Assembly (NCBI GenBank): GCA_013290025.1
Contig: JABCYV010000023.1
Span: forward strand, 1 to 33,356
Length of the DNA: 33,356 nucleotides
DNA from: Acidobacteriota bacterium
GTDB taxonomy: Bacteria; Acidobacteriota; Terriglobia; Terriglobales; Acidobacteriaceae
Direction of reading: 5' to 3'
A model generated the notes under the pieces. That model worked only from the letters and a program-made list of their open reading frames with translations. It was not told the DNA's origin and made no database searches. Shown piece by piece: positions 9,543-16,681 of the stretch. The translations under genes and the position numbers were made by a program. The first letter of the stretch is position 1; the number at the start of each line of letters is the position of its first letter.

Positions 9543-9583
9543 TGGCCCATTAGAAAGGCACGGCCTCGGAGCTGAAAGAGTAC

Positions 9584-9599
9584 GTGCCCCGGGGGGCAC
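9584..9599 (+). promoter_or_regulatory. Hairpin covering the ribosome binding site of the cold-shock gene
   Basis: GTGCCCC at 9584-9590 and GGGGCAC at 9593-9599 are perfect inverted repeats. In RNA a six-pair stem with a four-base loop can form. The G-run at 9591-9596 is the only Shine-Dalgarno-like sequence for the GTG at 9602, so the stem would hide it. Confidence 0.45.
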
Positions 9600-9601
9600 A
9601 A

Positions 9602-9814
9602 GTGGAACGCTTGAAAGGTACCGTAAAGTGGTTTAACAACGCCAAGGGATATGGCTTTATCGGACGCGACGATGGCAGCCCTGATGTTTTTGTGCATTAC
9701 AGCGCCATAACGTCGGAAGGATACAAAAGCCTGCAGGAAGGCGATAAAGTAGAGTTCGAGATCACTCAAGGCCAGAAAGGACCGCAAGCGGCGAACGTCA
9801 ACAAGGCCGAATAG
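9602..9814 (+). CDS. Cold-shock protein (CspA family)
   Basis: This is a single cold-shock domain, a small beta-barrel that binds single-stranded RNA and DNA and acts as an RNA chaperone. Both nucleic-acid motifs are present: KGYGFIG (RNP1) and VFVHY (RNP2), after the usual [11 protein letters not shown] opening and before [16 protein letters not shown]. Starting at the GTG at 9602 gives about 70 residues beginning (M)[10 protein letters not shown], the normal family form. The GTG at 9584 would add MPRGAQ and lies inside a hairpin, so I prefer 9602. The gene has its own apparent promoter and stands alone between the Nudix gene and polX. Confidence 0.95.
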   Translation: MERLKGTVKWFNNAKGYGFIGRDDGSPDVFVHYSAITSEGYKSLQEGDKVEFEITQGQKGPQAANVNKAE

Positions 9815-9875
9815 CTCCGCAGACCGCGAGCTTGCTCCACTCTCTTCCCTTTACCCGTGCGGAGCCGTGTTTTCC
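9814..9875 (+). terminator. Possible terminator after the cold-shock gene
   Basis: An inverted repeat GCTCCGCA (9814-9821) and TGCGGAGC (9858-9865), perfect over eight bases with a 36-base loop, is followed by CGTGTTTTCC. It overlaps the stop codon region. The long loop and short T-run make this a weak call. Confidence 0.35.
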
Positions 9876-9947
9876 TGTGTCCGGTCCCTATCACGAGGAC
9901 GCTGTCTTTCCCTCCCGCCGCAACTTGTTTAATCTTTACTTGCAGCA

Positions 9948-11693
9948 ATGGACAACAAAGCCATCGCCGGAATTTTGTACGAAACCGCCGACCTGCTGGA
10001 AATCGACGGACAGGATTCCTTCCGTATCCGTTCCTATCGAAATGCCGCGCAGGCCATTGAGGCGCTGCCGCAGCAAATAGCCGACCTAATCGGCGAGCCC
10101 AAGAAGGTACTTGAAATACAAGGCATCGGCAAAGGCATGCTGACCAACCTGCGAGAGATGTTCAAAGACGGCCGGCTCTCGGTGCACGCAGATTTGCTGA
10201 AGAAATACCGGCCCTCCATGCTCGATCTGCTCAAGATTCAGGGACTCGGCCCAAAAACCATCGCCCTGATCTGGAGCGCCTATCAGGTCTGCGATGTGGA
10301 AGGTGTGGAGAAGCTGGCCCGCGAGGGCAAAATCCGGGAGCTACCTCGCATGGGCGAAAAGCAGGAACAGAAGCTGCTCAAAGCGATTGAGGACTACCGC
10401 CGCATCGCTGGGCGCTTCCTGCTCGACGTTGCGGAGCGGGAGACAGAGAAAATTCAGGCCCACTTGCGCGATTTCCCTGGGGTCGAGAAGGTCACTCCCG
10501 CCGGGTCTCTGCGCCGTGGACGTGAAACGGTGGGCGATCTCGACGTACTCGTGACCGGTGCCGCATGTTGTGATGATGGCGAGCGGGAAAAGCTCATCGA
10601 TCACATCATCAAACTTCCAGGGCTGATGGAGATCATTGCGCGCGGAGAGAACAAGGTCAGCTTCCGCCTGCGTGGCGGCATGCAGGTGGATGTGCGCTTT
10701 CTTGCGCCTGAATCCTTTGGAGCGGCCATGCAGTACTTCACCGGCTCCAAGGCCCATAACGTAGCCTTGCGCCAGCGCGCGCTCAAGATGGGATATACCC
10801 TCAGCGAATATAGCCTGGCGCGTTTGGACGACCAGAAGGTAGTCGCGGGAAAGACGGAAGAAGATATCTACGCCCAACTTAAGCTGGACTACATCCCGCC
10901 AGAACTGCGTGAGAACCAGGGTGAAGTCGACGCCGCCGGTGCGCACAAGCTGCCTGTGCTGATCTCGCAAGGCGACGTGCAGGGCGACGTGCACATGCAC
11001 ACCGTAGAAACCGATGGCCGCAACACCATTGAAGAAATGGTTGAGGCCGCTAAGGCGCACGGATATAAATACATGGCCATCACCGACCACTCCAAGAATC
11101 TGGCATTTGCCAATGGCTTGGATGACAAGCGGGCGGTGGAGCACATCAAGCGCATTCGGGCGGTCAATGACCAGATCAATGGCATCGAGATTTTCGCCGG
11201 TATTGAAGTGGACATTCTCGCCGACGGCACGCTCGATCTCTCTGACTCAGTGCTGGAGCAAATGGATTTGGTGATCGCCAGCGTGCACTCTCATTTCAAT
11301 CAAAGTTCAGCCGAAATGACCGACCGCCTGCTCAAAGCCGTAGAGAATCCCAACACTTCGATCATCGGCCATCCCACAGGGCGTTTGCTTTTACGCCGTG
11401 ATGCCTATCAATTCGATTTGGATAGCGTCTTGAAAGCCGCGGCCCAAAGAAAAGTCGCGATGGAGCTCAACTCTTATCCCGACCGCCTGGACTTGTGCGA
11501 CCGCCATCTGCGCCTGGCCAAACAGCACGGCGTGAAGATCGTGATCAATACCGACTCGCACCACACTTCCCATCTCGAGAAGATCCGCTATGGCGTGTTG
11601 CAAGCCCGCCGCGCCTGGCTGACGAAGGAAGATGTGCTGAACACCTTGCCCGCCCAGGATTTCGCCAAGGCCATGAAACACGCATGGAATTGA
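9948..11693 (+). CDS. polX: DNA polymerase X family protein with PHP exonuclease domain (PolX)
   Basis: Bacterial PolX fills short gaps in base-excision repair and proofreads with a C-terminal PHP phosphoesterase. Domains in order across 581 residues: an N-terminal helical 8-kDa-like domain (1-50); helix-hairpin-helix motifs IQGIGKG (57-63) and IQGLGPK (97-103); the polymerase palm with AGSLRRGRETVGDLDVLV (185-202), whose Asp197 and Asp199 are two catalytic carboxylates, and VDVR (247-250) the third; and a PHP domain from about 346 with GDVHMHTVETDGR, ITDHS, AGIEVDI and later SVHSHF and NTDSHH. All the metal-binding His and Asp positions look intact. Start is ATG 9948; the ribosome site is weak. 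It is probably a single transcription unit. Confidence 0.96.
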   Translation: MDNKAIAGILYETADLLEIDGQDSFRIRSYRNAAQAIEALPQQIADLIGEPKKVLEIQGIGKGMLTNLREMFKDGRLSVHADLLKKYRPSMLDLLKIQGLGPKTIALIWSAYQVCDVEGVEKLAREGKIRELPRMGEKQEQKLLKAIEDYRRIAGRFLLDVAERETEKIQAHLRDFPGVEKVTPAGSLRRGRETVGDLDVLVTGAACCDDGEREKLIDHIIKLPGLMEIIARGENKVSFRLRGGMQVDVRFLAPESFGAAMQYFTGSKAHNVALRQRALKMGYTLSEYSLARLDDQKVVAGKTEEDIYAQLKLDYIPPELRENQGEVDAAGAHKLPVLISQGDVQGDVHMHTVETDGRNTIEEMVEAAKAHGYKYMAITDHSKNLAFANGLDDKRAVEHIKRIRAVNDQINGIEIFAGIEVDILADGTLDLSDSVLEQMDLVIASVHSHFNQSSAEMTDRLLKAVENPNTSIIGHPTGRLLLRRDAYQFDLDSVLKAAAQRKVAMELNSYPDRLDLCDRHLRLAKQHGVKIVINTDSHHTSHLEKIRYGVLQARRAWLTKEDVLNTLPAQDFAKAMKHAWN

Positions 11694-11775
11694 CCGATCA
11701 CTGGCTTACAGACAACGCTCGGCTCTACGAAGCGTTCAAAGCGGAGTAGAATCTGTCGGGGAGAGGCAGGCCACT

Positions 11776-12381
11776 ATGCCCGAGGAAAAGCCCATCACGC
11801 CGCCTATGCCAGAGGGCCCTCCCGGCGCTGCTCCCACTGAATCACCTCAGTTCGGCCCAACCATCAACATTGGCGAAGAATTCGGCACCGCCCGCAAGAA
11901 TCTGCCGTCGGTGAAAATTATCGCGATTGTGTTGGCGGTGGTGGCGGCCGTGTTGGCAGTCTGGGCTTTTGTGCTACGACCAAAACCGCAAGGCGGAGGG
12001 TCCATCGACAATATTGCGGCAATTGAGATTCCCGACCAAAACGCAGTGCTAGTCGCGGTGAACGTCACCGTGCAAAACTCAGGCAAAAAACCTCTTTGGA
12101 TTAAGGACATCAAGGCCACATTGAAGACAGATAATGGCGAGTTTAACGACGAAGCTGCCTCGGCGATGGACTTTGATCGCTACTTCCAGGCTTTTCCCGC
12201 ATTAAAGCAGCACACTCTCCCGGCGCTCAGCCCAGAGACCAAGATTCCGCCCGGAGGCCAGGCCCAGGGAACGATAATGGTGAGTTTTCGTGTGATCCAG
12301 CAGACTTTCGACAAGCGCCAATCGCTGAGCGTGGTGATCCAGCCCTACGATCAAGCGGTGCCTCTGGTTCTGACCAAGTAG
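11776..12381 (+). CDS. Membrane-anchored hypothetical protein with extracytoplasmic domain
   Basis: The 201-residue product has a Pro-rich cytoplasmic tail (residues 1-45), one transmembrane helix at about 47-66 (VKIIAIVLAVVAAVLAVWAF), and a beta-rich domain containing NVTVQNSGKKPLWIKDI, reminiscent of the immunoglobulin-like folds of DUF4352/DUF2393 proteins. I cannot assign a family with confidence. The start is ATG 11776 with GAGAGGC about ten bases ahead. The gene ends ten bases from the end of the convergent DUF421 gene. GC-rich codon use looks like that of its neighbours. Confidence 0.8.
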   Translation: MPEEKPITPPMPEGPPGAAPTESPQFGPTINIGEEFGTARKNLPSVKIIAIVLAVVAAVLAVWAFVLRPKPQGGGSIDNIAAIEIPDQNAVLVAVNVTVQNSGKKPLWIKDIKATLKTDNGEFNDEAASAMDFDRYFQAFPALKQHTLPALSPETKIPPGGQAQGTIMVSFRVIQQTFDKRQSLSVVIQPYDQAVPLVLTK

Positions 12382-12391
12382 TGCTATATCA

Positions 12392-12913
12392 CTAGTGCTT
12401 CTGCAGAAACTTTCTGCGGACTAGGTGAGTGTTGGCGTCGGGCTTAATCTCATCGTATTTCAAACAACTGATCGAGCCGTCCACCTCAAGCACCGCCAGC
12501 GCAACGTCGTGATAGCTGGCGATTCCATGCTCGCGCAGGGCACGCTGCAGCTCGTCCATGCTGACGTGCTCTTTCGCCATGTGCGACTCGATTACCTGGC
12601 CATCGTGAATAAGCAGGCTGGGTTGTCCCTGGACGAACTTGCGGAAGCGGCGATTTCCGCCCGAAACCTCTGCAATCAGGTAGTTCAGCACCAGAAGGGT
12701 GGAAGCAGCGACCACGCCGCCAAGCAGCGAAGTGTCGGGACCAGTCATCGCGTTTTGCACGGCATTGCTAATCAGCAGCAGGAGGGTCAGATCGAAGGGG
12801 GTCATCTGCCCCACTTCACGCTTGCCGCTGAGACGCACACCTAGCAAGACGACAAAATAAATAACTGCCGTCCGCAGTGCGATTTGGGCGAGAACGTGTC
12901 CGCCGGCAAGCAT
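12392..12913 (-). CDS. DUF421 family membrane protein (YetF/YcaP-like)
   Basis: DUF421 proteins have an N-terminal set of membrane helices and a C-terminal cytosolic domain of unknown role. The signature is present: GVRLSGKREVGQMTPFDL, then LLISNAVQNAM, a further helix (VVAASTLLVLNYLIAEV), and the soluble part with QGQPSLLIHDGQVIESHM, the ELQRALREHGI helix and the SCLKYDE segment. The frame opens at an ATG at 12958, but that overlaps the upstream coding region by 38 bases; ATG 12913 starts directly before the first helix and leaves seven bases between the genes. Both starts lack a strong ribosome site. It is probably co-transcribed with the coiled-coil gene upstream. Confidence 0.87.
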   Translation of the reverse strand: MLAGGHVLAQIALRTAVIYFVVLLGVRLSGKREVGQMTPFDLTLLLLISNAVQNAMTGPDTSLLGGVVAASTLLVLNYLIAEVSGGNRRFRKFVQGQPSLLIHDGQVIESHMAKEHVSMDELQRALREHGIASYHDVALAVLEVDGSISCLKYDEIKPDANTHLVRRKFLQKH

Positions 12914-12920
12914 CAGAGGG

Positions 12921-13742
12921 TCACTGGCTCGCCGAGGCAGTGACTGGTACAGGAGCATTCTTGGGCGTACTCAGATATCCGCTCGCTTTGTTCTTATCCA
13001 CCGACCACACGACCAACTCGTACAACATATGATCGCGCCCGGTGTAGAACTGGATGGGCTCGCTTACGTTTCGATCCTTCTTCTCGATGGTTTTGTCATC
13101 GGAAGTAACATTTAACGTGAACTTGCCTCGCTTGGGATCCACTTTCCTCAGCTGCAGGCTGACCGTGGAAACCGGTTGTGGCTTGGCGCCCTTGATCAGG
13201 GTGAACTCATAGTAGTTGCGATCGCCCTTATGTTTCAGGATTTCGAGGTCGTCGCGAGTCTTGGCGACTAACCCGCTCTGCAGACCAAGGTCGCCGATCG
13301 TGCTCTCCAGCTTAGCTTTGGTTGCTTCCAGATCGGCCCTTGTGGAAGCAACGTCGGTCTTCACTCCGCCGACGTCAGTTTTCACGCCAGCAACCTCTCC
13401 GGTGACCGCGCTGATCTGTTGCTTTTCCTGCTCCGCTAAGCGCGCTTCCGCGGCGCGTTGTTGACGCTGCAACTCAGCGGAGCGAGTGGCCAGTTCCTTT
13501 TTGGTCAAGCCGACCTGGTGAGCCAGCGCTTCGTCATTCGCCTCGGCGGATTGAATACGTTTGCTGAGATCGAGAATCTGACTGTTGCTCGCGACCAGAT
13601 CCTTGTTCACCTTGTCGAGCCGTCCCCGCAGGGCAAAAAGAAAGTAGCCAGAGCCTGCTACATAAAGAACAGCTAGTAATAAAAGAATCCACTTCCCAGC
13701 ACTACTTTCCGACTCCACATGCACTGCGCCCTCGTCCGCCAT
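12921..13742 (-). CDS. Membrane-anchored coiled-coil protein of unknown function
   Basis: Counting from the chosen ATG at 13742 (preceded by GGAGG) the protein is 273 residues. It has a short acidic N-terminus, one transmembrane helix at about 17-37 (WILLLLAVLYVAGSGYFLF), a long heptad-rich coiled coil at about 40-165, and a C-terminal globular part with NYYEFTLIKGAKPQPVSTV and FTLNVTSDD. The coiled coil includes the repeated unit GVKTDV. A longer frame opens at 13793, but the added residues look non-coding. I do not recognise a named family. The topology suggests a signal-anchor protein with an extracytoplasmic rod and sensor-like or structural end domain. Confidence 0.82.
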   Translation of the reverse strand: MADEGAVHVESESSAGKWILLLLAVLYVAGSGYFLFALRGRLDKVNKDLVASNSQILDLSKRIQSAEANDEALAHQVGLTKKELATRSAELQRQQRAAEARLAEQEKQQISAVTGEVAGVKTDVGGVKTDVASTRADLEATKAKLESTIGDLGLQSGLVAKTRDDLEILKHKGDRNYYEFTLIKGAKPQPVSTVSLQLRKVDPKRGKFTLNVTSDDKTIEKKDRNVSEPIQFYTGRDHMLYELVVWSVDKNKASGYLSTPKNAPVPVTASASQ

Positions 13743-13809
13743 ATGCCTCCGTATGCTGGTTGTGATGGAATGTCTACCGCAATTGTTGAACACAGGGATA
13801 ATAGTGTCA

Positions 13810-13846
13810 ATTGTAAGATTGGTCCCGTATACAATTTGTGACCAAT
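13810..13846. promoter_or_regulatory. Nested inverted repeats, candidate operator of the toxin-antitoxin pair
   Basis: ATTGGTC (13818-13824) and GACCAAT (13840-13846) form a perfect inverted repeat, overlapped by ATTGTA (13810-13815) and TACAAT (13830-13835). The block lies about 30 bases upstream of the -10 box, in the divergent gap. Ribbon-helix-helix antitoxins bind such repeats to repress their own operon; the link here is inferred. Confidence 0.45.
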
Positions 13847-13871
13847 GTGAATTCGGATATCTCTAGCGTAG

Positions 13872-13890
13872 TGCTATAATTTACCTAGGG
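13872..13890 (+). promoter_or_regulatory. Extended -10 promoter and ribosome site of the antitoxin gene
   Basis: TGCTATAAT at 13872-13880 is a consensus extended -10 element (TG, one base, TATAAT). The -35 region (TTCGGA, 13852-13857) is poor, as is usual for extended -10 promoters. AGGG at 13887-13890 lies seven bases before the ATG at 13898, so the leader is very short. Confidence 0.6.
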
Positions 13891-13897
13891 ACTTCCT

Positions 13898-14149
13898 ATG
13901 GCAACGCTATACGTCGAAAATGTGCCTGATGATTTATACCAGGCTCTCCGGGAACGAGCTCGCCAGCATCGCAAGTCCATCGCTGCAGAGGTCATGTCGT
14001 TGCTCGAGGAAAATGTTGTGACCGCGAACGAGCGGAAAGCAAGACGACGATTCCTGCGGCGAGCCGGGCGTTTGCGCTCCCACCGCCCACGCACAGCGGG
14101 CCCCTTCTCACCCAGTGAGGAACTGCAACGGGAAGACCGATCGCGGTGA
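13898..14149 (+). CDS. FitA-like ribbon-helix-helix antitoxin
   Basis: The 83-residue protein opens with ATLYVENVPDDLYQALRERA and continues with RKSIAAEVMSLLEENV, which is the ribbon-helix-helix DNA-binding fold of FitA/Arc antitoxins: one strand then two helices. Residues 44-62 are unusually Arg-rich (RKARRRFLRRAGRLRSHR), and the tail after that probably wraps the toxin active site, as in related pairs. The stop overlaps the start of the PIN toxin gene by four bases (GTGA), the classic antitoxin-toxin layout. The antitoxin would neutralise the toxin and repress the operon. Confidence 0.9.
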   Translation: MATLYVENVPDDLYQALRERARQHRKSIAAEVMSLLEENVVTANERKARRRFLRRAGRLRSHRPRTAGPFSPSEELQREDRSR

Positions 14150-14577
14150 GCACGTTCGTGGTCGACGCCAGTGTCGCGGCTAAATGGTTCCTTCCCGCGG
14201 CTGGCGAAACTCTTACCCAACAAGCCTTGCAGTTGCTGAAGCGCTATGCTGCCGGCGAGCTGAGGTTCCTGGTGCCGGATTTGTTCTGGGCTGAGTTTGC
14301 CAACATCATGTGGAAGGCGGTTCGCCAGGGGAGATGGCCACAAGCTTCGGCCGAGGATGCAGTTCGTGCCATGCGCGACCGCAACTTTCCTAGCGTTTCC
14401 TCTCTCGCACTGCTTGAGGACGCGTTTGCCATCGCTTCGGCCTTCGATCGAACTGTATCTGACGGTCTTTACGTGGCGCTTGCGCTAATGTCTAAAACAG
14501 AACTGATTACCGCCGACGAACGCCTCGCCAATGCCCTCGCGGCGCATCTTCCCGTGAAGTGGTTGGGTTCTCTTTAG
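14146..14577 (+). CDS. vapC: PIN-domain ribonuclease toxin (VapC/FitB type)
   Basis: PIN toxins cut RNA, often tRNA or rRNA, using a cluster of acidic residues that hold Mg or Mn. All four are visible in this 143-residue protein: Asp7 in FVVDASVAAKW, Glu50 in FWAEFANI, Asp106 in TVSDGLYVALA and Asp124 in ITADERLANAL. The segment around 106 reads SDGLY rather than the usual YDALY, a conservative change. It starts at GTG 14146, coupled to the antitoxin. It is followed after 27 bases by a convergent gene. Both genes look intact, so the pair is probably functional; the RNA target cannot be told from sequence. Confidence 0.93.
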   Translation: MSTFVVDASVAAKWFLPAAGETLTQQALQLLKRYAAGELRFLVPDLFWAEFANIMWKAVRQGRWPQASAEDAVRAMRDRNFPSVSSLALLEDAFAIASAFDRTVSDGLYVALALMSKTELITADERLANALAAHLPVKWLGSL

Positions 14578-14604
14578 AGGCTATCCAGTCCCAAGGAGTC
14601 GCAA

Positions 14605-15261
14605 TTAGTAGGATGTTTTGGTTTTTTCCTTCAACGCGATCCTCTTTTCGGCCCTTTCGACCAAGCCTTTTTCGAGTCTCGGCCAGCGGTCATGTGCTTT
14701 GCCTCCTGGCTGCAATTCGGCGGCAGTGAGCCCCGTAGATGCCAGGTCTTCGCTATAGATGATCATCAACTCCTTGCGTTTTTCTTCATCCAGCAGATGA
14801 ACCAGACGCACATACATCATTGCTCGTGGCATCTTGTATCCCTTCGCGCGGATGAGCTTCTCGATATGCTCGCGGTCTGAACCCGGCTCGATCTCGGCGT
14901 CGTTCGCGCGCACCCATGTATCTACGTAGAAATCCATGCCGCCGATCTTTGCGTGCAGCGGTGAATCATATTTGTGTTTCAACTCTGGCTTCTCCGGAAT
15001 GTAGCCCTCAAACTGCACCCAATACAGCCGCTGAACATTTTGCTCATCGGCATCAACGAGCGCGTGCAGTTCGCAATCTGCAATGCCATAGAGCACCCAC
15101 CGGTCGGCGCCGACGTACCGCACCGATTTCGGCAGTCGTATCCGCACCTCGGGATCACGTTCAGAAGTGATTATGTTTTCCTCAACCTTACGCTCCGGCG
15201 GCTTGGTTTGTGCAGGGAGAAACCCGCAACAGAGAACTCCGATAAAGACTTGTTTGAACAT
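14605..15261 (-). CDS. Secreted hypothetical protein
   Basis: The 218-residue product begins with a probable signal peptide (MFKQVFIGVLCCGFLPAQ, cleavage near residue 18). The Cys pair at 11-12 makes a lipobox possible but the context is not typical. The mature part has mixed alpha/beta character, with VRYVGADRWVLYGIADCELH, YWVQFEGYIPEK and a basic helical end (AEKRIALKEKTKTSY). I recognise no family. The start is supported by GGAAGAAG about eight bases before the ATG at 15261. It is monocistronic, between the convergent toxin gene and the divergent MOSC gene. Confidence 0.8.
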   Translation of the reverse strand: MFKQVFIGVLCCGFLPAQTKPPERKVEENIITSERDPEVRIRLPKSVRYVGADRWVLYGIADCELHALVDADEQNVQRLYWVQFEGYIPEKPELKHKYDSPLHAKIGGMDFYVDTWVRANDAEIEPGSDREHIEKLIRAKGYKMPRAMMYVRLVHLLDEEKRKELMIIYSEDLASTGLTAAELQPGGKAHDRWPRLEKGLVERAEKRIALKEKTKTSY

Positions 15262-15434
15262 TTCACTTCTTCCTTGCTCACGATTTTAGATGACATTCGT
15301 TTCGCTCTGACTGCCGCCATAGGCTTTCCAACCCAACTCCGCGGCGTTGGTTAGATTTCACTTACCTGAGTAACCCGCTATACTGCCGGATGAGTCGCCT
15401 CCCGAGGACACGGACAGATGAGGACCAGTGACAG

Positions 15435-16097
15435 ATGAGACTCGTGTCGGTAAACACTGGGCTTCCCCGCGAAGTGACGTGGCATGGGAGAAGCGTGACT
15501 ACCGGAATCTTCAAGCAACCAGTCCAGGGCCGTGTCACGTTGCGCAAACTGAATTTGGACGGCGATCGCCAAGCCGATCTCACCGTTCACGGCGGCGAAT
15601 ATAAGGCCGTTTACTGCTACTCGCTCATACACTACGAATACTGGAAAAGAGAGTTGCCCGGCCGAGACTTGCCAATGGGCATGTTTGGGGAGAACTTCAC
15701 CCTGGATGACTTCCGGGAAGAGTCGGTTCATCTTGGCGATCAGTTCTCTGTCGGTTCGGCGGAAGTCGTCGTGACCCAGCCTCGTCTCCCTTGCTACAAA
15801 CTTGGGATCAGATTTGAAGCCGACGACATGGTGAAGCGATTCTTCGTCAGCCACCGAACAGGTTTCTACCTCGCCGTGACTCGCGAGGGAGAAGTCGGCA
15901 CGGGCGGTGAGATCAGGCTCATCAGCCGCGACCCAAACCGCGTTCCAGTCTCGGAAATCACTCACTTGTATGCCGAGAAAAGATACACCGACGCTGACGT
16001 GGCTTGGGTGCAGCGTGCGCTAAAAGTTGAAATGTTGCCGGAGAGTTGGAAGGAGTACTTCCGCCAGCGTCTGGAGCAGATTCCGACTTCAGCCTGA
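15435..16097 (+). CDS. MOSC domain protein (YiiM-like)
   Basis: MOSC domains bind sulfur-carrying molybdenum cofactor or related groups through one cysteine. Here it is Cys120 in VVVTQPRLPCYKLGIRF. Other YiiM-type motifs are the opening VSVNTGLPREV, the middle DLTVHGGEYKAVYCYS, MGMFGENFT and TGFYLAVTREGEV. The C-terminal 45 residues form the small helical extension typical of YiiM and end in a Trp/Tyr-rich helix. YiiM proteins reduce N-hydroxylated bases and drugs, so that is a reasonable guess for activity. The ATG at 15435 is embedded in the second copy of a ten-base direct repeat (GACAGATGAG at 15413 and 15430), which is probably chance. Confidence 0.92.
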   Translation: MRLVSVNTGLPREVTWHGRSVTTGIFKQPVQGRVTLRKLNLDGDRQADLTVHGGEYKAVYCYSLIHYEYWKRELPGRDLPMGMFGENFTLDDFREESVHLGDQFSVGSAEVVVTQPRLPCYKLGIRFEADDMVKRFFVSHRTGFYLAVTREGEVGTGGEIRLISRDPNRVPVSEITHLYAEKRYTDADVAWVQRALKVEMLPESWKEYFRQRLEQIPTSA

Positions 16098-16139
16098 AGA
16101 CATCGCCAGCAAGCCTTCCGTCTCAATGGAGGAGGCTTC

Positions 16140-16616
16140 ATGAATTTCGGACTCACGCTGTTACTGGCCTTCGGTATTGGAATAGTTGCCGGGTTGCGAT
16201 CCATGACCGCCCCTGCCGTTGTGGCTTGGGCGGCGCATCTGGGTTGGATCAATCTTTCGGGTTCTCACCTGGCTTTCATGGGCTCCACTTGGGCCGTCGC
16301 AATCCTCACCCTTGGAGCCTGGGTCGAATTTGTGGCCGACCAACTCCCCTCCACTCCCGCCCGTACCACTGCCGTCCCGCTAACCGCCCGAATTGTTATG
16401 GGATTGCTTACGGGTGCCTGCCTCGGCACCACTGGAGGTGTGTCCCCTTTGCTGGGGGCGCTGTTCGGGGCGATTGGCGCAATTGTAGGAACGTTCGGCG
16501 GTTATCGGGCGCGCGTCGGATTGGTTCGAGCGCTTGGCGCTCCGGATTTCGCAATTGCCATCCCCGAGGATCTGGTCGCAGTTGGGTTGGGAATATTTCT
16601 GGTTTCCAGATTCTGA
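16140..16616 (+). CDS. DUF4126 family membrane protein
   Basis: The 158-residue protein is nearly all hydrophobic, with four or five membrane segments and the DUF4126 features FGIGIVAGLRSMTAPAVVAWA near the start and the glycine-rich LLGALFGAIGAIVGTFGGYRAR in the middle. The function of the family is unknown. The ATG at 16140 follows GGAGGAGG at a good distance. It lies between the MOSC gene and a flavoprotein gene on the same strand, 42 and 65 bases away, so the three may be one transcription unit. Confidence 0.88.
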   Translation: MNFGLTLLLAFGIGIVAGLRSMTAPAVVAWAAHLGWINLSGSHLAFMGSTWAVAILTLGAWVEFVADQLPSTPARTTAVPLTARIVMGLLTGACLGTTGGVSPLLGALFGAIGAIVGTFGGYRARVGLVRALGAPDFAIAIPEDLVAVGLGIFLVSRF

Positions 16617-16681
16617 GCAGCAATTTATGCTCGCAATCCCGGTATTAGATGGCTGGCAGATATTCCATTTAGAGCGCCCTT

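Noticed and set aside
11684-11749. Small frame MELTDHWLTDNARLYEAFKAE after polX
   Set aside because: Only 21 residues, overlapping the end of polX, with no ribosome site. It is probably chance.
15413-15439. Ten-base direct repeat GACAGATGAG at the MOSC gene start
   Set aside because: It overlaps the start codon and has no symmetry or partner that would suggest regulation; chance or small duplication.
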